From: an uncultured Bacteroidales bacterium
Lineage (GTDB): Bacteria > Bacteroidota > Bacteroidia > Bacteroidales > F082
NCBI GenBank assembly: GCA_937902805.1
Contig: CALEMB010000052.1
Location: 1-21,812, forward strand
DNA: 21,812 nt
Direction: 5' to 3'
Shown: positions 8,463-16,829 of the stretch, piece by piece
Numbering within the stretch: position 1 is the first letter of the stretch
Layout: each line of letters starts with the position of its first letter
Made by a program: the position numbers and the translations under genes
The notes under the pieces: model-generated
Told to the model about the DNA's origin: nothing
Database searches by the model: none
What the model saw: only the letters and a program-made list of their open reading frames with translations

Positions 8463-8532
8463 TCGGTTTAATTAGCATAACAATAAAAACACTCATAATT
8501 GAGTTGTAAATTCACGGCTAAAATACGAAAAT

Positions 8533-9426
8533 ATGGGACGCCTGTACTTCCTCAAGAAAAAGAAATTTTACCTCAACCTGCTTATCATCTTTGCACTTTG
8601 CGGTGTTTTGCTATGGTTAACATTCAGGTTGTTAGACAAATACACCCGACACGATAAGGTCTATACCATGCCAGATTTCATTGGTCAGGACTACAACCAG
8701 GTGAAACACGACTACTCAAAAGATTTCCATTTCATCCTCATCGACAGTGTCTATCCAAAAGGGCAGCAACCTGGTTCCATTTACCAACAAGACCCTTTGC
8801 CTGGCTCAAAAATCAAGAAAGGCAGGAACGTGTATGCCATCATCGTGGCTGTGAATCCTGAAAAGACCACCATGCCCAACCTGAAAAACCTCTCGTTGCG
8901 TGAGGCCATCGGCAGGCTTGAATCAAGCGGATTGGATGTGGAACGCCTTGACTACCAAAGCTATTCCTACAAAAACAACGTCATCGACCAATATTATAAT
9001 GGCGAACCCATCATGGAAGGCACCGAGTTGGTGAAAGGCAGCAAAATCGTGCTGAAAGTCGGCATCGGACAAGACAAGGAAAAAGTCAAGGTGCCCAACC
9101 TGATCGGCAGACCCGCTTCCGAGATAAAACGAATGCTCAACCTTGCGGGCTTGAACCTCGGCAATGAAATCTACGAAGACAACGACAGCCTGCAATACCT
9201 GTGCGTCAGGCGAATGAGTCCGGGTCCCAGCTCTGGCTCCGTCAACGCTGGCACATCCGTCGACGTGTGGTACCATTCCAGCAAGACCATGAACTTTAAG
9301 GAAGAAATGCAGTTGCTGCTTCACGAGGATTCCCTTGTCAACAGTCCAAAGCCAATAAACCCCATTATTGATACTATTACAGAAACCATAGAAACCACCG
9401 ACTATGAATATGAAGACGATTTCTAA
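8533..9426 (+). CDS. PASTA-domain membrane protein
   Basis: The 297-aa product has a short basic N-terminus (GRLYFLKKKKFYLN), one transmembrane helix at about residues 15-33, and then a periplasmic region with three PASTA repeats at about 43-113, 114-182 and 187-257. Each repeat opens with a form of (M/V)P(D/N)(F/L)xGxxxxxx and ends with a VxGxxVxVxV-like strand. The last 40 residues are acidic and low-complexity (TETIETTDYEYEDDF). PASTA domains bind muropeptides or beta-lactam-like ligands in kinases and PBPs of other phyla. Here there is no kinase or transpeptidase domain, as is common in Bacteroidota. Its place next to ddl and in front of rluD suggests a cell-wall role, which is inference. 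Confidence 0.85.
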   Translation: MGRLYFLKKKKFYLNLLIIFALCGVLLWLTFRLLDKYTRHDKVYTMPDFIGQDYNQVKHDYSKDFHFILIDSVYPKGQQPGSIYQQDPLPGSKIKKGRNVYAIIVAVNPEKTTMPNLKNLSLREAIGRLESSGLDVERLDYQSYSYKNNVIDQYYNGEPIMEGTELVKGSKIVLKVGIGQDKEKVKVPNLIGRPASEIKRMLNLAGLNLGNEIYEDNDSLQYLCVRRMSPGPSSGSVNAGTSVDVWYHSSKTMNFKEEMQLLLHEDSLVNSPKPINPIIDTITETIETTDYEYEDDF

Positions 9427-11524
9427 GTTTATCGTTCTGACTTTGGCATTCGGCATTATTGCCGGTCATGCCACTGCACAAGAAATAATCACCGTTTTCA
9501 GGGCTACTGCGGATCCAGCCCCTGTGCAAAGAGGCGTTGCAGAAGCGCGGTTCCTCCCCTTCTTCGACGACTTCAGCCAAAGCACACTTTATCCTGACTC
9601 GACGAAATGGACCGACAACAACGTGCTGGTGAACGACGGTTTCCCGCTGTGTCCGCCCAACCGCAACGGTGCCACCTTCGACGTGCTCGATGCCAACGGC
9701 CGCGTGTATGACTACGCCATCAGCAACCCCTTTGTCGCAGAATACCTCACCTCTGTTCGCATCCGACTCGACTCTATCATGGAACCCGAGCCGCGTGCCC
9801 TCACCCCTGCCGATTCGGTGTATCTAAGTTTCTACTATCAGCCTCAAGGCAACGGCCATGCTCCCGAAGAGTCGGACTCCCTTGTGCTGCAATTCGGCAT
9901 TACCACCGAAAGACAGGACTTTCTTTTCCTTGACTATCAAAACTATAGCATTGCCGATATCTGTGCCGAGATGCAGGTCGACACCCTGTTTCCTGGCGAC
10001 ACGGTTTGGGCTTCCGTAGGCTGCCAAGCCGGTCTCTACACTATTGTCACTGACACCCTACCATCCAACTTGGAAGACTACATTTCCGTACCCTGCGACT
10101 CAGTATTCATCACTGTGGCCGACACCACCTGGTACCACATGTGGAGTGCAGCGGGACAGGTACTTGAGGAATTCATGGAAGAGAATGGCGGCCAGACCTT
10201 CAAACAGGTGATGATTCCCATCCTTGACCAGAAATTTTTCAAAGACTGCTTCTATATCCGCTTCTACAACTACGCCAGCATCGTCAACTCCTCGCTGCCC
10301 ACCGAACGCAGCAACGAGGACAACTGGAACATTGACTTCGTCTACCTGAACATCAACCGCACATTTGACGATACCGACTACCCCATGCTGACTTTCTCGG
10401 GACAACGCCCCTCGTTCTTCAACCGCTACCAATCCATCCCCTACCGCCAATACCGCGCCAACCCGAACTCTTCCATTAGTGAAAACCTGAGTCTCGACAT
10501 CGCCAACCTTGACGGCGTGGACCATGAAGTCAACTATTATTACACGGTACAGAAAATCGGTGGAGGGCAGCATTACACCCGCGTTTTGGATCCTGTCACC
10601 ATTCAGCCCTATAAAACCAACGGTTACCTGCAATGCCCCGAATATGGCGAATCACCGGCCTGCCCTTATGTCGGCGAGTTGTTTACACTGAACATGTGGT
10701 TCGACTCGGTCTCCTATCAAATCAGCCATTACCTCTACGACTCCACTGCCAATCCGCCCTTGGTCGACTCGATGATCTACCGCATGGGCATGTATAATTA
10801 CTATGCTTATGACGACGGCATTCCGGAGTTGGGCTATGGCGTCAGCAATGCAGGAGGCAAGTTCGCCGTCAGGTTCGACATCGCCGACTACGACACCATC
10901 CAAGGTGTGCAACTGCTTTTCAACCACACCCTCAACGATGCCAACGACAAGTATTTCGACATCGTGATATGGAAAGACGAAAACGGCAAGCCTGGCGACG
11001 AGATTTACCGTCTGCAGGGCCAACGCCCCCATTGGCAAGAGCAGCCTTATCGCTTTAGCTACTACAAATTTGACAAGACTGTGACCACTGCCAATACCTT
11101 CTACATTGGCATCGAGCAAACCAATAGCGGCCTCATCAACATTGGCAAGGATGCCACCACCGACAACAGCCAGTACATCTTCGTCAACGCCAACGGCTCG
11201 TGGCAGCCCAGCAACAAGCCTGGTTCACTGATGATTCGTCCCGTGGTGGGACCATCCTATTACATCGGTGTGGAAGAGAACGGCCCTTCGACAGGCTCAG
11301 GGACCTTTGCGATTTACCCCAACCCCGCCAGCGATGTGCTGCACCTTGAAGGCAACCTCGAAAGCGGCCAGATGAGCCTCTACGACCTCACTGGACGCAT
11401 GATATATGAAGGTGTTTATCAACCTACGATTTCTGTCAGCGACCTCAACAACGGCATGTATTTCATCCGCATCGTCACCACTGAGGGTCAAGTCATCACC
11501 CAGAAATTCATCATCGAGAAATGA
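9404..11524 (+). CDS. T9SS type A sorting-domain secreted protein of unknown function
   Basis: The start codon lies inside the PASTA gene (23-base overlap); ATG 9410 is an equally good in-frame start (MKTISKFIVLTLAFG). A signal peptide ending near ATAQ directs Sec export. The roughly 600-residue body is beta-rich, with PFFDDFSQSTLYPDSTKW near the N-terminus and YYAYDDGIPELGYGVSNAGG before a jelly-roll-like segment; I recall similar motifs in a conserved Bacteroidota family without known function. Residues 635-706 form a T9SS type A sorting domain: FAIYPNPASDVLHLEG, MSLYDLTGRMIYEG, and NGMYFIRIVTTEGQ ending KFIIEK. It is therefore predicted to cross the outer membrane by T9SS and be anchored or released at the surface. 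The linker NGPSTGSGT is encoded by a dispersed repeat. Its TGA overlaps the rluD ATG. Confidence 0.85.
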   Translation: MNMKTISKFIVLTLAFGIIAGHATAQEIITVFRATADPAPVQRGVAEARFLPFFDDFSQSTLYPDSTKWTDNNVLVNDGFPLCPPNRNGATFDVLDANGRVYDYAISNPFVAEYLTSVRIRLDSIMEPEPRALTPADSVYLSFYYQPQGNGHAPEESDSLVLQFGITTERQDFLFLDYQNYSIADICAEMQVDTLFPGDTVWASVGCQAGLYTIVTDTLPSNLEDYISVPCDSVFITVADTTWYHMWSAAGQVLEEFMEENGGQTFKQVMIPILDQKFFKDCFYIRFYNYASIVNSSLPTERSNEDNWNIDFVYLNINRTFDDTDYPMLTFSGQRPSFFNRYQSIPYRQYRANPNSSISENLSLDIANLDGVDHEVNYYYTVQKIGGGQHYTRVLDPVTIQPYKTNGYLQCPEYGESPACPYVGELFTLNMWFDSVSYQISHYLYDSTANPPLVDSMIYRMGMYNYYAYDDGIPELGYGVSNAGGKFAVRFDIADYDTIQGVQLLFNHTLNDANDKYFDIVIWKDENGKPGDEIYRLQGQRPHWQEQPYRFSYYKFDKTVTTANTFYIGIEQTNSGLINIGKDATTDNSQYIFVNANGSWQPSNKPGSLMIRPVVGPSYYIGVEENGPSTGSGTFAIYPNPASDVLHLEGNLESGQMSLYDLTGRMIYEGVYQPTISVSDLNNGMYFIRIVTTEGQVITQKFIIEK
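11282..11305 (+). repeat. Dispersed repeat copy inside the T9SS cargo gene
   Basis: The core CCTTCGACAGGCTCAGG at 11285-11301, flanked by GGC and GACC, is identical over 17 bases to the reverse complement of 20436-20452 and differs by one base from 20390-20406. Here it is translated in frame as GPSTGSGT (residues 627-634), the linker between cargo body and sorting domain. Confidence 0.8.
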
Positions 11525-12594
11525 ACGACGACCTCAACGAAACCTTGGAAAACAAGGATGACATGCTTTCTGAAACCGAAGAAGGCAGTGAGCTTTACGA
11601 GCACATACGCATGACGGTCGACCCAGGGCAGCAGCCTGAGCGCATCGACACCTACCTCACCAACCATCTCTCCAACATCTCCCGTAACCGTGTACAAAAT
11701 GCGGCCAAGGCGGGCAACATCTTGGTCAACGAGAAAGCCGTCAAGCAGAACTATAAGGTGAAGCCCAACGATGTGATTTCCATTGTGTTCACCTATCCGC
11801 CACGCGAGACCGACATTAAACCCGAACCTATCCCGCTGAATATCGTTTATGAAGACGACGACGTCATCGTCATCAACAAACAAGCGGGCTTGGTGGTGCA
11901 TCCCGGTCACGGCAACTTCGACGGCACCTTGCTGCACGGCTTGGCCTATTACTTTGAACAAACCCACCAAAACATAGAAAACCGTTTCGGTTACCTCGTC
12001 CACCGCATCGACAAGGACACCACGGGCCTGATGATTGTGGCCAAAAACGAAGCCGCTCAGGCCGTGTTAGCGCATCAATTCTTTGTGCACAGCATACATC
12101 GTCGTTACTACGCCTTGGTGTGGGGCGACTTCGACGAAGACGAAGGCACCATTGTAGGCAACATCGGGCGTAGCGCCAACGACCGCCGCAAGATGACCGT
12201 CTATCCCAACGGGGAATACGGCAAGGATGCCATCACCCATTGGAAGGTACTGGAACGTTTCGGTTACGTAACGCTTAACGAATACCGCTTGGAGACGGGA
12301 CGCACCCACCAGATTCGCGCCCATTCGCAATATATCGGACATCCCTTGTTCAACGATGCCATGTATGGAGGCGACGTCATTTTGAAAGGCACCACTTTCT
12401 CCAAATACAAACAATTCATTGACAACTGCTTCAAAATCATGCCGCGCCACGCCCTACATGCTAAAGAGTTGGGATTTGTGCATCCGACGACTGGCAAGCA
12501 GATGATGTTCACCTCCGAGCTGCCCGACGACATGACGCAGGTGCTGGAGAAATGGAGAGTATATCTGAAAGCGAGGAATCTGCTGGAAGAATAA
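11521..12594 (+). CDS. rluD: RluA/RluD-family 23S rRNA pseudouridine synthase
   Basis: These enzymes isomerise uridine to pseudouridine in structured rRNA. The 357-aa product has an N-terminal S4 RNA-binding domain (about residues 37-90: RIDTYLTNHLSNISRNRVQNAAKAG onward) and the synthase domain with HRIDKDTTGLM, in which D164 is the catalytic aspartate. The later GRTHQIRAH motif is also present. The S4 plus catalytic layout fits RluD (U1911/1915/1917) best, but RluC-like specificity cannot be excluded. Its ATG shares four bases (ATGA) with the stop of the T9SS cargo gene, implying translational coupling. Its TAA stop directly abuts the stop codon of the convergent MerR gene. Confidence 0.9.
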   Translation: MNDDLNETLENKDDMLSETEEGSELYEHIRMTVDPGQQPERIDTYLTNHLSNISRNRVQNAAKAGNILVNEKAVKQNYKVKPNDVISIVFTYPPRETDIKPEPIPLNIVYEDDDVIVINKQAGLVVHPGHGNFDGTLLHGLAYYFEQTHQNIENRFGYLVHRIDKDTTGLMIVAKNEAAQAVLAHQFFVHSIHRRYYALVWGDFDEDEGTIVGNIGRSANDRRKMTVYPNGEYGKDAITHWKVLERFGYVTLNEYRLETGRTHQIRAHSQYIGHPLFNDAMYGGDVILKGTTFSKYKQFIDNCFKIMPRHALHAKELGFVHPTTGKQMMFTSELPDDMTQVLEKWRVYLKARNLLEE

Positions 12595-12948
12595 TCAAGC
12601 CTTTTTCTGTTTCTCTGCCAAAGCCTTATCCAAATCGATGAGGAAATTGCGGGTTTTATCCAAAGTTTCCAACATGATGATGCGTTCCTCGTAGTCGCTG
12701 AACCTGTCCTTGAGGGCGGCTTTTGCACCAGCTAAGGTATAGCCTTTTACCTTAAGCAGCTGGTAGATGACATGCACATAGCGCACATCGCGCTCGGTGA
12801 AGAGGCGGTTACCTTTCTTGTTTTTGCGCGGACGCAGCACGTCGAATTCCTTTTCCCAATAACGGATCATCGAGGTGTTCACGTTGAACATCGCGGCCAC
12901 TTCGCCAATCGAGTAATAGTATTTTCCGTTGGTATTAGTCTCTTCCAT
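12595..12948 (-). CDS. MerR-family transcriptional regulator
   Basis: The 117-aa DNA-binding protein has a MerR-type winged helix-turn-helix at the N-terminus (YYSIGEVAAMFNVNTSMIRYWEKEF, about residues 11-36, followed by the wing RPRKNKKGNRLFTERDV) and a short coiled-coil dimerisation helix. There is no effector domain and no cysteine pattern for metal sensing, so the ligand, if any, is unknown. It is downstream of the M23 peptidase gene on the same strand, separated by 142 bases with a repeat. As I recall, MerR, M23 peptidase and alaS often sit together in Bacteroidales. Its stop codon touches that of rluD with no spacer. Confidence 0.88.
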   Translation of the reverse strand: MEETNTNGKYYYSIGEVAAMFNVNTSMIRYWEKEFDVLRPRKNKKGNRLFTERDVRYVHVIYQLLKVKGYTLAGAKAALKDRFSDYEERIIMLETLDKTRNFLIDLDKALAEKQKKA

Positions 12949-13015
12949 ATTTCATGTTTTTTGTTTTCCCTAGATTAACTCCGTTGAAATGATAATTCGG
13001 CGTTAGCCAATCTTC

Positions 13016-13058
13016 GATTTGCTTCGTCGTTCCTCCTCGCAATGACGCGAAGCGCGTC
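13016..13058. repeat. REP-like intergenic repeat with a short hairpin
   Basis: On the minus strand this reads as a dispersed element of the type CGTCATTGCGAGG...GACGAAGCAA, which I know from intergenic regions of many bacteria. An inner hairpin, GACGCG (13044-13049), loop AAG, CGCGTC (13053-13058), is perfect. It lies after the M23 stop and before the MerR start, where it may act as a transcript end or stabiliser. The rest of the gap 12949-13090 shows no recognisable promoter. Confidence 0.55.
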
Positions 13059-13090
13059 CAATTCCTACCTCAAAACCTCATACTTCATAC

Positions 13091-14065
13091 CTAGTCCATT
13101 GATTGGGTCGGGAGGGTTGATTGTTCAAGGATTTGCTCGTATTCATCGGGGGTGAGATCTTTGTAGAAGAAATTGATGGGGTTGATAGGCGCGTTGTTTT
13201 TCAGCACCTCATAGTGCAGGTGGACGCCCGTGGTCTTGCCCGTGTTGCCGATGAAGCCTATCAGTTGTCCGCGTTTCACCTGCTGTCCCCTACGCACCGC
13301 CGCTTTCTGCAGATGGGCATAACGGGTCTTATAGCCATAGCCGTGGTCGATGGTAACCATGTTGCCGTAACCCCAATGGCCTTTCTCAACGTCACAGACA
13401 ACACCATCGCCAGTGGCGTAAGCCTCGGTGCCCTTTTGCGCCGAGAAGTCGATACCGCTATGGAATTTCTCAATCTTATAAATGGGGTCGGGACGATAGC
13501 CGAAATATGAGGAGATGTACTTGATTTCCGTTTCTTTTAAGGGGAAGATGGCAGGGATATGCGCCAGCATGTCTGACTTGTTGCGCGCCATAGCAAACAA
13601 GGTATCGTACGACACCGACTGATGGTACAATTGGCTTGAGATGACATCGAGCTTGCGGGCAGCGTTCAACACCTGGTTTGAGTTCATATAGCCATAAAGT
13701 CCAGCATAACGGTCGGCATCAGAAAAACCAGAACGTCGCACCGAGCGTGGAATGGGGTCGGCCTCGAACATGACGCGGTAGAGGTCGTTATCGCGCTGTT
13801 CCATGTCGGTAAGCAAAATTTCTATGTTGTCGAGGCGGTCGTTCAAAATCTCGTATTGCAACTTCATGTATTCCAGCTCTCGCGCTTGGCTTTTTTCCTT
13901 CGGCGACTTGAAGAAGGTAAACAACAACACAGCAAATAAGAATGCGACACCCAACAAGGCCAGCAAAATCAAGAAAAAGCGCAACACCTTCCTCGATTTT
14001 GAGGTCTCAAGCACCTCGAAATTTTGGGTCAATTGGTTGAATATGTAACGCGTTTGTTTTGCCAT
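13091..14065 (-). CDS. M23-family (LytM-type) peptidoglycan endopeptidase
   Basis: The 324-aa protein has a cytoplasmic N-terminus of about 25 residues, one transmembrane helix (about 28-52), a coiled-coil-prone stretch (about 58-100), and a C-terminal M23 domain at about 180-300. The zinc ligands are all present: H202 and D206 (HSGID) and H284 (HLHYEV), with H251 in YAHL and H282 as catalytic histidines. It should therefore be an active Gly/DD-endopeptidase, unlike degenerate LytM factors such as EnvC or NlpD. The layout (anchor, coiled coil, M23) is common for cell-wall hydrolases that act in the periplasm. It diverges from alaS. Confidence 0.92.
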   Translation of the reverse strand: MAKQTRYIFNQLTQNFEVLETSKSRKVLRFFLILLALLGVAFLFAVLLFTFFKSPKEKSQARELEYMKLQYEILNDRLDNIEILLTDMEQRDNDLYRVMFEADPIPRSVRRSGFSDADRYAGLYGYMNSNQVLNAARKLDVISSQLYHQSVSYDTLFAMARNKSDMLAHIPAIFPLKETEIKYISSYFGYRPDPIYKIEKFHSGIDFSAQKGTEAYATGDGVVCDVEKGHWGYGNMVTIDHGYGYKTRYAHLQKAAVRRGQQVKRGQLIGFIGNTGKTTGVHLHYEVLKNNAPINPINFFYKDLTPDEYEQILEQSTLPTQSMD

Positions 14066-14116
14066 TTATCCATCTGATTGAGCCATAAATAACGCCCTAA
14101 ATCAAAAACTATTGCG

Positions 14117-14124
14117 CAAAAATA
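14117..14124 (-). promoter_or_regulatory. Predicted -7 promoter element for the M23 peptidase gene
   Basis: The minus strand reads TATTTTTG, an exact TAnnTTTG match, about 52 bases before the M23 start. It lies only 12 bases from the oppositely oriented alaS element. Confidence 0.5.
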
Positions 14125-14136
14125 GAATAATTAACG

Positions 14137-14144
14137 TAAATTTG
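14137..14144 (+). promoter_or_regulatory. Predicted -7 promoter element for alaS
   Basis: TAAATTTG matches TAnnTTTG, 50 bases before the alaS ATG. A partial -33 element, TTGC at 14112-14115, sits 21 bases upstream, the expected spacing. It overlaps the divergent M23 promoter region. Confidence 0.6.
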
Positions 14145-14194
14145 CACGCTATATTGAAGCATTTTTTGAAGCAATAACACATAATCCATTGAAA

Positions 14195-16804
14195 ATGAAC
14201 GCTTACGAAATTAGAAATAGTTTCTTGGAGTTTTTCCGTTCCAAGCAACACGCCATCGTGCCATCGGCACCCATAGTAGTGAAAAACGACCCGACTTTGA
14301 TGTTCACCAATGCTGGCATGAACCAGTTCAAGGACATCTTTTTGGGCAACCAGCCCGCCAAGTGGAACCGTGCCGCCGACACGCAGAAATGCCTTCGTGT
14401 GTCGGGCAAGCACAACGATCTGGAGGAAGTAGGCCACGACACCTACCACCACACCATGTTTGAGATGCTCGGCAACTGGTCGTTTGGCGACTATTTCAAG
14501 AAGGAAGCCATTGCCTACGCCTGGGAGTACCTCACCGAAGTGGTGAAGATCGACAAAGACAAGCTGTATGTCACCGTCTTCGGCGGCGATGAGAAGGACG
14601 GTCAACCCGCCGACATGGAGGCCTATGGCTACTGGAAAGAACACGTCAGCGAAGACCGTATCATCTACGGCAACAAGAAGGACAACTTCTGGGAGATGGG
14701 CGAGACGGGTCCTTGCGGTCCTTGCTCCGAAATCCACATCGACCTTCGTGATGATGAAGCCAGAAAGCAAATTCCTGGTCGCGACCTCGTCAACAAAGAC
14801 GACCCACAGGTGATTGAAATCTGGAACCTTGTGTTCATGCAATACAACCGTATGGCTAATGGCCAGCTGGTGGAGCTTCCCGCCAAGCATGTCGACACAG
14901 GCATGGGCTTTGAACGCCTCGTGCGCGTGCTGCAAGGCAAGACCTCGAACTACGACACCGACGTGTTTCAGCCTATCATCCAAGCCATCGCCAAGATGTC
15001 GGGCATCGAATACGGCAATGCCGAAAAGACCGATGTCGCCATGCGCGTCGTCGCTGACCACCTGCGTGCCGTGAGCTTCGCCATCGCTGACGGACAGCTG
15101 CCCTCCAACAACGGTGCCGGCTATGTCATCCGCCGTGTGTTGCGTCGTGCCGTGCGCTATGGCTTCACCTTCCTCGGCTTCGAAGAGCCGTTTGTCTATA
15201 AGCTGTTGCCCATCCTCGTGCAGCAAATGGAGCACAACTTCCCCGAGATGAAGTCACAAGAGGAGCTGGTCGGCAAGGTCATCCGCGAAGAGGAAGCCTC
15301 GTTCCTGCGCACCTTGGCGCAAGGCATCAAGCGTTTCGAGGGTTATGTGGAGCAGCATCCCGGTCAGGACATCGACGGTAATTTCGCTTTTGAACTGTTC
15401 GACACCTTCGGTTTCCCCATTGACCTCACCCAGCTGATGGCCGCCGAAAAAGGCATCAACGTCGACATGGAAGGCTTCAAGACCAACCTCGAAGAACAGA
15501 AAAATCGCTCCCGCAAAGCCGCCGAGAAAGCCAATGGCGACTGGGTGGTGGTGAACGAAAGCGAAGAGCCCACTGTTTTCGTCGGCTATACCGACATGAG
15601 CTGTGAGAGCCATATCCTGCGTTTCCGCGAAGTGGTCGCCAAGAAGAAGACCCACTTTGAAATTGTCCTCGACAAGACCCCGTTCTACGCCGAAATGGGC
15701 GGTGAAGTGGGCGACACCGGCACTTTGACTTCCGAAAACGAGAGCATCAAGATATTGAACACGGTGAAGGAAAACAACCTCGTCATCCACATCACCGAAC
15801 AACTACCACAGAACCCCGAGGTGGCTTTCACCGCCGCCATCGACACGGCCCGTCGTCAGCGCATCGCCAACAATCATAGTGCGACTCACCTGATGCATGC
15901 TGCCTTGAGACAGGTATTGGGCAGCCATGTGGAACAAAAGGGTTCATTGGTCGACGACCAGCGCCTGCGTTTCGACTTTAGCCACTTCGCCAAGATGACG
16001 CCCGAGGAGATTCGTCAAGTGGAGAAGATCGTCAACCAAAAGATTCGTGAGAACATCCCGAATGTCACCTACGCCGAGATCCCGATTGATGAGGCCAAGG
16101 CCATGGGTGCCACGGCTTTGTTTGGCGAGAAATACGGCGACAAGGTGCGCGTGGTGGTCTTCGACAAGGACTATTCCATGGAGCTCTGCGGTGGCTGTCA
16201 CACCTCTGCCACGGGCAACATCGGTTGCTTCAAGATTGTGAGTGAAGGTGCCATTGCCGCTGGCATCCGCCGCGTCGAAGCCATCACAGGCGAGGCTGTT
16301 GAGCAGTACCTTGATGAGCAGCTCGACCTCATTGGTCGCCTACGCGAGTGCGTCAAATCACCCGACTTGGTGAAAGCTGTCACATCGCTCAACGAGCAGA
16401 ACTCCGCCTTGAAAAAAGAAGTGGAGCACCTGATGCAGGAGAAAGCCCAAAACACAGCAGAAAAGCTGTTGGCTAACGCCACCGAGCACGAAGGCTGCCA
16501 ACTCATCATCGAAAAGCTGAACGTCACTGGCGAGCAGCTGCGCAACATCGCCCTGATGCTCAAGCAGATGAACGAAAACACCATCGCCATCATTGGTTCC
16601 GTCAACGAGGGCAAGCCCGCGCTATGCCTGTTGCTGCCCGAAGCCTATGCCGATGCCAAAGGCTTGGATGCCACCAAGCTTATCCGTGAGGTGGCCAAGG
16701 AAATCCAAGGCGGTGGCGGCGGACAGAAGACCCTCTGCGTGGCTGGTGGGCGAAATGCCGATGGGTTGCAGAAAGCCATTGAAATGTTAAAAGGAATGGT
16801 CTAG
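14195..16804 (+). CDS. alaS: Alanine--tRNA ligase
   Basis: AlaRS charges tRNA-Ala and edits mischarged Ser/Gly. The 869-aa product starts MNAYEIRNSFLEFFRSKQH; the codon two positions earlier (TTG at 14189) is also in frame but less likely. The class II catalytic domain contains PTLMFTNAGMNQFKDIFLG and GETGPCGPCSEIHID. The editing domain has the zinc motif HSATH (H561, H565) with C665 and H669 of CGGCH. The C-terminal oligomerisation domain ends with the glycine-rich GGGGGQKTLCVAGGRNADG. All four zinc ligands are intact, so editing should work. A patatin gene begins 25 bases downstream without its own visible promoter, suggesting read-through. Confidence 0.98.
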   Translation: MNAYEIRNSFLEFFRSKQHAIVPSAPIVVKNDPTLMFTNAGMNQFKDIFLGNQPAKWNRAADTQKCLRVSGKHNDLEEVGHDTYHHTMFEMLGNWSFGDYFKKEAIAYAWEYLTEVVKIDKDKLYVTVFGGDEKDGQPADMEAYGYWKEHVSEDRIIYGNKKDNFWEMGETGPCGPCSEIHIDLRDDEARKQIPGRDLVNKDDPQVIEIWNLVFMQYNRMANGQLVELPAKHVDTGMGFERLVRVLQGKTSNYDTDVFQPIIQAIAKMSGIEYGNAEKTDVAMRVVADHLRAVSFAIADGQLPSNNGAGYVIRRVLRRAVRYGFTFLGFEEPFVYKLLPILVQQMEHNFPEMKSQEELVGKVIREEEASFLRTLAQGIKRFEGYVEQHPGQDIDGNFAFELFDTFGFPIDLTQLMAAEKGINVDMEGFKTNLEEQKNRSRKAAEKANGDWVVVNESEEPTVFVGYTDMSCESHILRFREVVAKKKTHFEIVLDKTPFYAEMGGEVGDTGTLTSENESIKILNTVKENNLVIHITEQLPQNPEVAFTAAIDTARRQRIANNHSATHLMHAALRQVLGSHVEQKGSLVDDQRLRFDFSHFAKMTPEEIRQVEKIVNQKIRENIPNVTYAEIPIDEAKAMGATALFGEKYGDKVRVVVFDKDYSMELCGGCHTSATGNIGCFKIVSEGAIAAGIRRVEAITGEAVEQYLDEQLDLIGRLRECVKSPDLVKAVTSLNEQNSALKKEVEHLMQEKAQNTAEKLLANATEHEGCQLIIEKLNVTGEQLRNIALMLKQMNENTIAIIGSVNEGKPALCLLLPEAYADAKGLDATKLIREVAKEIQGGGGGQKTLCVAGGRNADGLQKAIEMLKGMV

Positions 16805-16829
16805 TTTCATACATAACACTTCAATAAGA

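Noticed and set aside
14189..14194. TTG start adding two residues to alaS
   Set aside because: ATG 14195 gives the canonical MNAYEIRN-type beginning.
14102..15235. 377-aa minus-strand open frame opposite alaS
   Set aside because: It is a codon-bias shadow of alaS, with no recognisable motif or start context, and alaS motifs run through the whole region.
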